From UBA4717 sp045577925 (GTDB lineage Bacteria; Bacillota; Clostridia; Oscillospirales; CAG-272), in contig JAZNJH010000015.1 in assembly GCA_045577925.1 (NCBI GenBank), positions 1 to 12,223 on the forward strand: a DNA stretch of 12,223 nt. The letters are read 5' to 3'. The notes under the pieces are model-generated. The model saw only the letters and a list, made by a program, of their open reading frames with translations. It had not been told where the DNA came from and made no database searches. Below are positions 6,460 to 12,223 of this stretch, piece by piece. Numbering within the stretch: position 1 is the first letter of the stretch; every line of letters starts with the position of its first letter. Position numbers and translations under genes: made by a program.

Positions 6460-8016
6460 CATAGCGTCCATAAAGCGCTTTATCATAGTTGCAACTTCGG
6501 CGCGCGTAGCACTGTTCTTGGGCTTTACAGTATTGTCTGTGTAGCCTGTTATAATTCCAACGTTTGCACAGTAAAGCATTCCTTCACGCATCGATTCGGA
6601 TATGTCTGCAGAGTCAGCGAATACTATGTCGTCTGTCGGGGTATCCATGCCCTTTGCTTTCGCATATCTGTAAAGCATATCGGCAAGCTCTTCGCGTGTG
6701 ATGTTGTCGTCAGGTCTGAAGATTTCGCCAGCGTCGCAGATTCCGTTTGCATATGCAAATGAGATGCCGGGCAGATACCATGCTCCCTCGGCAAGATCGG
6801 TATACGGAACTTCTGATGTGTTTTCTGTATCACCTGCAAGGCGAGCAAGAACTGTAACGAGCATGCTGCGTGTCATTGTACTGTTGGGCTCGAATTTTCT
6901 CTTGGTTACGCCGTCGAAGAGTCCCTTGCTTACAACGTAGTCTATGTTATCGCATCCCCAATGTTCGAGCGTGTCGTTGAAGCCTGAGCCGCGAACGATG
7001 TGGGTTATGATGTTCTTTTCAAGCATTTTTTCTGCCAGATAATCTGCAAGTATCTTGTGAGCATCTTTGGTAGGGTGAACGTTGTCGTACATAAGTGTGA
7101 TGTCATTTCTGAAATCAAGCTCATCAACGCTGTAAATGTCTATCGCGTGTATACCGTAAAGCTTGGCAAGCTCTGTAATTCTGTTACAATAATCAAATCT
7201 TGTATCGCCAAATTTGTTTTCTACGTCAAGCGGGACAGCAGATTTCGGTCTGGTCATCGTAAAGAATACGATCTGTGAGTCGGGATATGCTTCGATGAAC
7301 TTTTCCATCAGGAAACGAGTGGCACCGGAGAAGGTGGTAAGCTCACGGTCGTTTAAATCACCGAGAGGAGTTGAGGAAAAGTCATTTGTTCCGCCCATTA
7401 CAGTTACGAGGTTAGCATCAGGAATCTTTTTTATCATATCTTCATAACGGTCAATGAAAGAAGGCTCGTTCGATTCGGTTTCGGAAAGCTTGGAACCGCC
7501 CCAACCGTAATCGTGAGTTTTAAGTCTGTAACTCTTACCCCACCATTCGTGATAGTTGTAGCCCTGTGTAACAGTTCCGGCGGAATCGTTTATAGTGTAT
7601 GCAGTTATAGAATCTCCGAGACATGCTACCGTTGCGCTTGCGGGAACGGCTCTGTCTTTTGATACGAAAACAACGGGGGCTATAGGTGCGTCATATACGA
7701 ATATATGGCATCTTGCCTCTATCTTTTTGCCCGCCTTGGCAACGATGTACGTGTCGCCTGCACCAACTGCTGTTACTTTACCGTTTGCATCAACAGTTGC
7801 AACTGCAGGATTTTCAGACGTGTATGTAATATCAAGCTTTGCAAGATTTACTTTTTCAGGGGTAGGTAAGAGTGTGAGCTCGACGGTTTCGCCAACAACT
7901 CTGCGAACAGCCTGAATGTTAAATTCGAGAGCTGAAAGCTCGTCAGCGGCAGAAATGCCGATTCCCATAGAGAAAGCAAACGCTGATACAAGCAGTGTTA
8001 TTAAAACTTTTTTCAT
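6457..8016 (-). CDS. Secreted SGNH/GDSL-type esterase with Big2 and C-terminal SLH domains
   Basis: This 519-residue protein has a signal peptide (about 1-24, cleavage near ISAA), an Ig-like Big2 domain (about 30-108), an SGNH hydrolase domain (about 128-335) and three SLH repeats (about 352-396, 402-455, 464-519). The SGNH blocks are visible: GDSIT with nucleophile S136 (block I), GGSK near 173-176 (block II), GGTND with N211 (block III), and D311xxH314 in DNVHPT (block V). SGNH enzymes cleave acyl esters; on a wall-bound protein likely substrates are O-acetyl groups of wall polymers or polysaccharides, which is inference. GGAGG precedes the ATG. A promoter lies at 8097-8125 and a strong terminator overlaps the stop. 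It shares the SLH and Big2 modules with the gene at 3326-5209, but in a different order. Confidence 0.9.
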   Translation of the reverse strand: MKKVLITLLVSAFAFSMGIGISAADELSALEFNIQAVRRVVGETVELTLLPTPEKVNLAKLDITYTSENPAVATVDANGKVTAVGAGDTYIVAKAGKKIEARCHIFVYDAPIAPVVFVSKDRAVPASATVACLGDSITAYTINDSAGTVTQGYNYHEWWGKSYRLKTHDYGWGGSKLSETESNEPSFIDRYEDMIKKIPDANLVTVMGGTNDFSSTPLGDLNDRELTTFSGATRFLMEKFIEAYPDSQIVFFTMTRPKSAVPLDVENKFGDTRFDYCNRITELAKLYGIHAIDIYSVDELDFRNDITLMYDNVHPTKDAHKILADYLAEKMLEKNIITHIVRGSGFNDTLEHWGCDNIDYVVSKGLFDGVTKRKFEPNSTMTRSMLVTVLARLAGDTENTSEVPYTDLAEGAWYLPGISFAYANGICDAGEIFRPDDNITREELADMLYRYAKAKGMDTPTDDIVFADSADISESMREGMLYCANVGIITGYTDNTVKPKNSATRAEVATMIKRFMDAM

Positions 8017-8096
8017 ATTTTCCTCCAGATATGATACTCGTACGGTTGTTTTGAAAATAACAACTTTAAATGAGGAATTTTTTATTATTCTATATA

Positions 8097-8125
8097 ATAA
8101 TATCGTACAAGTAGTGAAATTTCAA
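8097..8125 (-). promoter_or_regulatory. Sigma-A promoter of the SLH esterase gene
   Basis: On the minus strand TTGAAA (8125-8120), a 17-base spacer and TATTAT (8102-8097) give a good promoter. The predicted start is near 8090, a leader of about 75 bases before the ATG at 8016. It is the only signal seen in the 237-base gap after dinB; no clear dinB terminator is visible there. Confidence 0.65.
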
Positions 8126-8253
8126 TAGAGTGAAGCGCGAAATGATTAACAAATTTTCACTTTGTTTTTTGTATATATTTGCTACCGCTTTTTAGGCTTT
8201 GTTGCTTTTGAACTGCTTGTTGTAATTTTTGACTACTTTTTTCTATACTGCGT

Positions 8254-9498
8254 CTACTTAGCACGTATAGCCGGAGGCAGAATCGACTCGTTTATTATGC
8301 GAGGAAGCTTTATATCGCAAAGAAGGGAAGCGGGAATGATTGCCGTTTTGCCAAGTAGCGAGTTTATTTCATCTGCAGTTGCCTCTTTTTTCTCAAGCTT
8401 TTCTTCACGGATAACGTCTGTAAAAATGTCAATGGGGGTAGGCTTATTGTCGTTACTTAATTTTGATACGTGTACGCTGAGTGAGCGTACAGGGCTTGTA
8501 AAGCAATATGAGCGCGAGAACAGTTCGAATGCTCTTGTGTATATTGTAGTCCACGAACGTGTGGGAAAGGGAAGATTTACGCTGTATTCGTGAGTCTGAA
8601 GCTTATTGTTTTTTATAAAAACTGCAATATTTGCGCCTGTAAGATTCTGCCTTCTGAGCTTTGCGGATATATCTCTGCAAAGATATAAAAGCACCCGCGC
8701 CACCTCATCTGAGTTTTCAAGATCAGCGCGGCAGGTTACGCCGTGGCTTACACTTTTCGGGGCAGGCGAATAGTTGCATGGTGCAACGGGAGAATCGTCA
8801 AGTCCATTGGCATACGAATACAGAGTAGCGCCGTTTTTGCCAAGCCACTTTTCGAGATAAGCGCAAGGTGTACGGGCAATATCGCCGATAGTAAATATCC
8901 CGTGATTTTCAAGAATTTTAATACTTGATCTTCCAACACCAAGAAGATCACCGGCAGAAAGATGCCATAGTTTTTCTCTGAAATCTTCTTTAGAAGCAAG
9001 CGTAACGGCATCAGGCTTTTTTATATCACTGCAAAGCTTGGCAAAAATTTTATTGAACGAAACCCCGACTGATACTGTAAGCCCGGTCTCACTTTTGACT
9101 TTTTTTCTTATGGTATTTGCTATAGTGCTGCCGCTCCCGAAAAGAGAGGTGCTGTGAGTTACGTCAAGCCAACACTCGTCTAATCCGAACGGTTCAACCT
9201 CGTCTGTGTACTCTTCGTATATTTCGCGGACTATTTTTGAATAGTAGTTATATTTATCAAAATGTGGAGACGCTATTATAAGCTCCGGACATTTTTGTTT
9301 TGCCTGCCATATAGTATCACCTGTTTTTACTCCCATGCGCTTTGCATTTTCATTCTTGGCAAGCACTATGCCGTGTCTGTCTTCTTCAAGTCCGCAGACA
9401 GCTATAAATTTACCTTCTCCTGCAAGCGCCGGATCAGTTATGGCTTCTACCGATGCGAAAAAGTTGTTCAGATCGCTGTGCAGTATTATCCTTTCCAT
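8254..9498 (-). CDS. dinB: Y-family DNA polymerase (DNA polymerase IV)
   Basis: This 414-residue error-prone translesion polymerase acts in the cytoplasm. Palm metal ligands are D9 (HSDLNNFFASVE, steric-gate phenylalanine F14) and D107-E108 (FGLDECWLDV; the more usual Ser before this motif is Gly here). The SVGVSFNKIFAKLCSDIKKPDA block, helix-hairpin-helix region (LLGVGRSS...LENHGIFTIGDIA) and little-finger domain (about 235-350) follow. I do not recognise a clamp-binding QLxLF at the C-terminus. A GTG at 9507 is in frame, but AGGTG is spaced correctly for the ATG at 9498, so MERIILHSDL is the start. The promoter (9592-9620) is a perfect consensus overlapped by an inverted-repeat operator shared with the divergent HTH/ImmA operon. 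Hence dinB is probably controlled by that repressor rather than by LexA, which is inference. Confidence 0.94.
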   Translation of the reverse strand: MERIILHSDLNNFFASVEAITDPALAGEGKFIAVCGLEEDRHGIVLAKNENAKRMGVKTGDTIWQAKQKCPELIIASPHFDKYNYYSKIVREIYEEYTDEVEPFGLDECWLDVTHSTSLFGSGSTIANTIRKKVKSETGLTVSVGVSFNKIFAKLCSDIKKPDAVTLASKEDFREKLWHLSAGDLLGVGRSSIKILENHGIFTIGDIARTPCAYLEKWLGKNGATLYSYANGLDDSPVAPCNYSPAPKSVSHGVTCRADLENSDEVARVLLYLCRDISAKLRRQNLTGANIAVFIKNNKLQTHEYSVNLPFPTRSWTTIYTRAFELFSRSYCFTSPVRSLSVHVSKLSNDNKPTPIDIFTDVIREEKLEKKEATADEINSLLGKTAIIPASLLCDIKLPRIINESILPPAIRAK

Positions 9499-9537
9499 AT
9501 GAAACACCTGCTTTTTTGTGAAAATTTCAAAATGCTA

Positions 9538-9566
9538 TTGACAAAATGTGAAATGTCGGTTACAAT
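9538..9566 (+). promoter_or_regulatory. Promoter of the HTH-ImmA-MATE operon
   Basis: TTGACA (9538-9543), a 17-base spacer and TACAAT (9561-9566) form a near-perfect sigma-A promoter. The start is predicted near 9573, giving a leader of about 120 bases. It faces the dinB promoter: each polymerase would cover the other's start site. An operator half (9569-9578) sits on the start point. Confidence 0.82.
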
Positions 9567-9568
9567 AA

Positions 9569-9615
9569 AAGTGAACTTGAGTTGCACATTTATTATACGC
9601 AACAAAAGTTCACTT
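9569..9615. promoter_or_regulatory. Inverted-repeat operator between dinB and the HTH repressor gene
   Basis: Two 17-base arms (9569-9585 and 9599-9615) are inverted copies matching at 15 of 17 positions. Each carries AAGTGAACTT or its complement AAGTTCACTT, itself a partial palindrome (AAGT-2-ACTT), suggesting two dimer sites centred 37 bp apart, plus inner GTTGC/GCAAC. The left site covers the start of the HTH operon and early dinB leader; the right site lies between -35 and -10 of dinB. A weaker 7/10 match (ATGTGAAATG, 9546-9555) sits in the spacer of the HTH promoter. The obvious binder is the adjacent XRE-type repressor, by inference. Confidence 0.75.
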
Positions 9616-9620
9616 GTCAA
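9592..9620 (-). promoter_or_regulatory. Perfect-consensus promoter of dinB
   Basis: On the minus strand TTGACA (9620-9615), a 17-base spacer and TATAAT (9597-9592) match consensus fully. The predicted start is near 9585 and the leader to the dinB ATG is about 86 bases. An unrestrained promoter this strong would be costly for a mutagenic polymerase, so tight repression is expected; the operator half at 9606-9615 lies in its spacer and touches the -35. Confidence 0.85.
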
Positions 9621-9692
9621 TAGCAAAACGAAAAATAAATTCGTAAAATTTTACCAAAGCAGAATAATAAATTCATAATGGAGGAAAATAAA

Positions 9693-10097
9693 ATGAAATT
9701 TGGTGAAAAGCTGCGGCAAGCACGCAAAAGAAAGAAACTTACGCAAGAACAACTTTCAAAGCTGGTTAACGTATCAAAGAGAACGATAGTTAACTATGAA
9801 AGCGGCGCAATATATCCTAAGGATAGAAAAATGTATTATACGCTTGCTGATGTGCTTGAGCTCGAGCCCGGTTATCTTCTCAGCGAGGACGAGGAATTTA
9901 TAACCGATGTTTCCGAAGCTTACGGTGCACGTGGGCGCATGCAGGCAAGAAGGCTTATAAATCAGATATCGTCGATGTTTGCAGGAGGGGAGCTGGATGA
10001 TGACGATAAGCTTGCTTTCGTTCATCAGATACAGGAGTTATATCTTGACAGTAAGGAATATTCTGCCCGTTTTACCCCGAACAAGCATAAAAAATAA
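9693..10097 (+). CDS. XRE-family HTH transcriptional regulator (ImmR/DdrO-like repressor)
   Basis: This 134-residue protein has an N-terminal Cro/C1-type HTH (about 1-62; KLTQEQLSKLVNVSKRTIVNYESG spans the helices) and a helical C-terminal part (about 68-134) with ARGRMQARRLINQISSMFAGGEL, of a kind I associate with clostridial regulators next to ImmA/IrrE genes. An upstream in-frame ATG (9678) overlaps the ribosome site GGAGG (9680-9684), which is spaced eight bases from the ATG at 9693; the latter is chosen. It is first in an operon with the peptidase and MATE genes. It probably represses its own promoter and divergent dinB through the inverted repeat. By analogy with ImmR/ImmA and DdrO/IrrE, it should be cleaved by the next gene's product on a stress signal; that is inference. 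Confidence 0.9.
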   Translation: MKFGEKLRQARKRKKLTQEQLSKLVNVSKRTIVNYESGAIYPKDRKMYYTLADVLELEPGYLLSEDEEFITDVSEAYGARGRMQARRLINQISSMFAGGELDDDDKLAFVHQIQELYLDSKEYSARFTPNKHKK

Positions 10098-10128
10098 TAT
10101 CCCTTTCTGAAAGGTATTGTTTATATAA

Positions 10129-10641
10129 ATGAAAAATACTATATACGATAAAGTGGAGAAGCTTGTAAAAAAATATAAGACGAGAGATCCCTTTGCTCTT
10201 GCAGACGCTCTTAATATAAGCGTAGCGTTCAATCCTGAATTTACCCGGCTGAAAGGATTTTATACCGTACTTAACCGCAAAAGATATATCGTATTAAACG
10301 ACAATCTTGATGATAATGAAAAAAAGATAGTACTTTCACACGAGATAGGCCACGACCGTCTTCACCGCGAGCTTGCGGGTGATTCTGTTCTTCGGGAGTT
10401 TGTCTTATACGATATGAAAAGCAGGCCGGAATACGAAGCAAACGTATTTGCCGCGGAGCTGTTGCTTGATGATGAAAAAACATCTGATCTTGCGCATGAG
10501 GGATATGATATAGAGCAAATTGCAAAAATACTTAAAACGGACATAAATCTGGTAGCTCTGAAAGTGTCTGTGATGAATAACCGGGGATACAGCTTCAACA
10601 CTACGGTTACACCAAAAAGGAATTTTTTAAACCAGAGGTAG
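10129..10641 (+). CDS. ImmA/IrrE-family metallopeptidase (M78)
   Basis: This 170-residue protein has the zinc-peptidase motif H71-E72-x-x-H75 (SHEIGHDRLH), with the third ligand expected at E103 in EYEANVFAAELL, 28 residues later as in the IrrE family. A small helical region follows (about 125-150, DIEQIAKILKTDINLVALK), like the HTH-resembling part of IrrE. Family members cut the partner HTH repressor (ImmR in ICEBs1, DdrO in Deinococcus) to induce target genes. The partner here is almost certainly the protein encoded 31 bases upstream. The start ATG has only a weak, distant AAAGG (10110-10114, 14 bases away) that can pair with CCTTT (10102-10106), suggesting low translation relative to the repressor. 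The MATE gene starts four bases after its stop. Confidence 0.93.
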   Translation: MKNTIYDKVEKLVKKYKTRDPFALADALNISVAFNPEFTRLKGFYTVLNRKRYIVLNDNLDDNEKKIVLSHEIGHDRLHRELAGDSVLREFVLYDMKSRPEYEANVFAAELLLDDEKTSDLAHEGYDIEQIAKILKTDINLVALKVSVMNNRGYSFNTTVTPKRNFLNQR

Positions 10642-10645
10642 AATT

Positions 10646-12046
10646 TTGATTAAACATGAAAGTAAAACATTTTATTCATCGCTTATAAAGCTTGCACTTC
10701 CGATTGCGCTGCAAAATCTGCTTGTAAGCTCATTTACCCTTGTTGATACTCTTATGGTCGGTCAGCTTGGCGATACAGAACTTGCCGCGGTAGGTATGGC
10801 AGGGCAGTGGAGCTGGCTTTTGCAGATCGTGCTTTTCGGCATAGTGTCGGGAATGTCGATATTCGTTGCCCAGTATTGGGGTGAGAAAAACTTAGATTCG
10901 ATACACAAGGTGTATGGTATAGCTCTCGCATCAGGACTTGTGATATCACTTGCATTTTTTACTATAACTTTTTTTGCACCTGAAGCCGTTATGCGCATAT
11001 TCAATAAGGAGTCTGCTGTGATAGCATCAGGAGCATCATATCTTAAAATTGCCGCTTTTTCATATCCTGCGGTAATGCTTGGAAACTTGATGTTTGCGCT
11101 TCTCAGATCGACTGAATGTGTAAAAATACCTATGGTAATATCGCTTATTGCAACGGTATTCAACGCAGTTTTTAATTATGGGTTTATCTTCGGTAGATTT
11201 GGACTTCCCGAAATGGGAATAAGAGGTGCCGCTCTTGCAACGTGTATTTCGGCTTGGGTAAATCCGCTTGCGGCGCTTATTATTGCGCATTTCAAAAAGC
11301 TTATCCTTGCAGCACCAATAAAAAAGATATTTTCTTTTGGGGTAGACATGGTATTCATGTTTTATAAAAAAGCAACTCCTGTTATTGTAAATGAGAGTAT
11401 GTGGGGGCTGGGTTCATTTGTAATAACACTTCTGTTCTCAAACCTCGGAAGCGAATATTATGCGGCTGTAACGATACTTAAAACCTTCGAGAACATTGCC
11501 TTTGTTGTCTTTGTCGGTATATGTAACGCATCGTGCGTAATGATAGGTAAACAGATCGGTGCGGGGGAGATCGAAGAAGGTATAAGAACGTCGAGAAAAA
11601 TGGCATACCTTGTGCCGCTTTCGGCTATACCTGTTGGTGCTGTAATACTATTGTTCAGAGAACAGCTTGTTCATATTTTCAATTTAAGCGGTAATCTTAC
11701 AGAAGAAACCTTGCGCGTTGCCATAGGCATAACGGCTGTATATGCTCTTGAAATGCCGTTTAGAAATATTCCTTATATTCAGATAGTCGGAATATTCAGA
11801 CCGGGCGGAGAAACAACACGCGGGCTTATATACGATCTTGTGTGCCTCTGGTGCTTGTCTATCCCTGCAACGGCTATATCTGCTTACTTTTTAAAGCTTG
11901 ACTTTGTTATTGTTTATGCAATAATGTATATCGTTGAGGATATACCAAAATCGGTTTTGTGTTTAAAATATTTCTTTACGAACAAATGGATAAAACCTGT
12001 GACAAAGGTCGGCAGAGAAGCACTTTTAAAATATAAGAACAAATAA
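10646..12046 (+). CDS. MATE-family multidrug/toxin efflux transporter (DinF/NorM type)
   Basis: This 466-residue membrane protein shows about 12 hydrophobic segments in two homologous halves (about 10-220 and 235-450). It has the MATE signature near the start (LALPIALQNLL, DTLMVGQLGDTELAAVG) and MGIRGAALAT near residue 190-200. MATE proteins export cationic drugs or metabolites using Na+ or H+ gradients. The start is TTG, chosen because GAGG (10635-10638) lies seven bases upstream and no in-frame ATG occurs before the first transmembrane segment. It follows the peptidase stop by four bases, so it is translationally linked to it. In E. coli the MATE gene dinF shares an operon with lexA, so a MATE gene behind a damage-type repressor has precedent. 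Substrate is unknown. A terminator overlaps its stop. Confidence 0.93.
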   Translation: MIKHESKTFYSSLIKLALPIALQNLLVSSFTLVDTLMVGQLGDTELAAVGMAGQWSWLLQIVLFGIVSGMSIFVAQYWGEKNLDSIHKVYGIALASGLVISLAFFTITFFAPEAVMRIFNKESAVIASGASYLKIAAFSYPAVMLGNLMFALLRSTECVKIPMVISLIATVFNAVFNYGFIFGRFGLPEMGIRGAALATCISAWVNPLAALIIAHFKKLILAAPIKKIFSFGVDMVFMFYKKATPVIVNESMWGLGSFVITLLFSNLGSEYYAAVTILKTFENIAFVVFVGICNASCVMIGKQIGAGEIEEGIRTSRKMAYLVPLSAIPVGAVILLFREQLVHIFNLSGNLTEETLRVAIGITAVYALEMPFRNIPYIQIVGIFRPGGETTRGLIYDLVCLWCLSIPATAISAYFLKLDFVIVYAIMYIVEDIPKSVLCLKYFFTNKWIKPVTKVGREALLKYKNK

Positions 12047-12073
12047 AAAACGGACTCGCAAGAGTCCGTTTTT
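12046..12073 (+). terminator. Intrinsic terminator of the HTH-ImmA-MATE operon
   Basis: The stem CGGACTC (12051-12057) with GAGTCCG (12062-12068) closes a GCAA tetraloop, flanked by an A-run and followed by TTTTT. It begins at the MATE stop codon. The A-run on the left makes it usable in the leftward direction too. Confidence 0.93.
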
Positions 12074-12130
12074 ATTTTGATCATGGTGAGTTATACTATC
12101 AAGTGCAACAGTAAATAAAAAAGAGAAGCC

Positions 12131-12191
12131 CATATAAATCCATGGTATAATGTAATTACCACAAAACAAAAAACCAAGGAGGATTTATATG
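12131..12191 (+). promoter_or_regulatory. Transposase promoter and translation-blocking inverted repeat
   Basis: An 11-bp perfect inverted repeat pairs CATATAAATCC (12131-12141) with GGATTTATATG (12181-12191). The right arm contains part of the ribosome site and the ATG itself. Between the arms lies TGGTATAAT (12143-12151), an extended -10 promoter with no clear -35, whose start would be near 12158. Transcripts from this promoter lack the left arm and are translatable, while transcripts entering from outside would fold over the start codon. Confidence 0.6.
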
Positions 12192-12223
12192 AGCTATAAA
12201 CATCTTACCATAGAAGAGCGTTG
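12189..12223 (+). CDS. IS30-family transposase, N-terminal fragment (3' end outside window)
   Basis: Only 11 codons are visible: MSYKHLTIEER, the characteristic opening of IS30-family transposases, where an HTH that reads the element end follows this stretch. AAGGAGG (12176-12182) lies six bases before the ATG. The DDE catalytic domain would lie beyond the window, so intactness is unknown. Confidence 0.75.
   Translation, partial: MSYKHLTIEER

Larger units (their letters stand above)
12080..12223 (+). mobile_element. Left end of an IS30-family insertion sequence (continues beyond window)
   Basis: The first codons of an IS30-type transposase at 12189 mark this as the upstream end of an IS30-family element inserted just after the MATE terminator. 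The exact edge cannot be fixed because the right end and target duplication lie outside the window. The CAAGTGCAAC segment (12100-12109) resembles, from memory, the GTTGCACTT-type core of IS30-family ends in Firmicutes and is the best candidate for the terminal repeat. The element carries its own extended -10 promoter and a hairpin over the transposase start. Confidence 0.65.

Noticed and set aside
8162..8593. 143-codon plus-strand frame over the 3' end of dinB
   Set aside because: It is antisense to the real polymerase frame and has no supported start.
9643..9654. 12-bp perfect palindrome GTAAAATTTTAC in the repressor leader
   Set aside because: It is AT-rich, shares no sequence with the operator arms and could arise by chance; not called as a binding site.
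9262..9678. 138-codon plus-strand frame running from dinB across the regulatory gap
   Set aside because: It overlaps the dinB N-terminus antisense and both promoters and operator arms; the product looks like translated non-coding DNA.
1..12223. CRISPR array, prophage or integrative-element genes
   Set aside because: No regularly spaced repeats, integrase, capsid or conjugation genes are seen; the only mobile feature is the IS30 end. The ImmA/ImmR-like pair alone is not evidence of an integrated element.

Overview
The window reads as a chromosomal segment of a low-to-moderate-GC, strictly anaerobic Firmicute, most likely a gut-type member of the Clostridia. The support is: GGAGG-type ribosome sites before nearly every gene, sigma-A promoters, an oxygen-defence cluster of flavodiiron protein, rubredoxin and rubrerythrin, a meso-diaminopimelate dehydrogenase, and secreted proteins carrying S-layer homology (SLH) and bacterial Ig-like domains. 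The species cannot be named from the sequence.

Layout. Positions 2-2935 (+ strand) hold an oxygen/peroxide defence cluster: the 3' part of a flavodiiron protein fused to flavodoxin, flavin reductase and rubredoxin modules, then a free rubredoxin, a rubrerythrin and a ZIP-family metal transporter. A hairpin separates rubrerythrin from the transporter. A bidirectional terminator (2941-2966) then separates this cluster from a leftward RNA unit. That unit has a perfect-consensus promoter (3212-3240), a tRNA-like remnant with enlarged loops (3082-3155) and an intact tRNA-Pro(CGG) (2966-3042). No protein gene is seen in 3043-3325.

Positions 3326-8016 (- strand) hold, in transcription order, a secreted SGNH/GDSL esterase with SLH domains, diaminopimelate dehydrogenase (ddh), and a second secreted SLH/Ig-like/Fn3 protein with an unrecognised C-terminus. 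All three point to the cell envelope. A strong terminator separates the esterase gene from ddh, while no terminator is seen between ddh and the last gene. Between the esterase gene and dinB (8017-8253) the only signal seen is the esterase promoter; no terminator for dinB is recognised.

Positions 8254-12046 are the most interesting part. A Y-family DNA polymerase gene (dinB, - strand) diverges from a rightward operon of an XRE-type HTH repressor, an ImmA/IrrE-type zinc peptidase and a MATE efflux pump. The two promoters, both with 17-bp spacers, face one another with predicted start sites about 12 bp apart. A long inverted repeat (AAGTGAACTT / AAGTTCACTT) overlaps both. By analogy with DdrO/IrrE of Deinococcus and ImmR/ImmA of ICEBs1, I infer a LexA-independent, protease-triggered stress switch controlling an error-prone polymerase and a DinF-like exporter.

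The window ends inside an IS30-family insertion sequence whose transposase start (12189) lies in an inverted repeat that could block translation from read-through transcripts.
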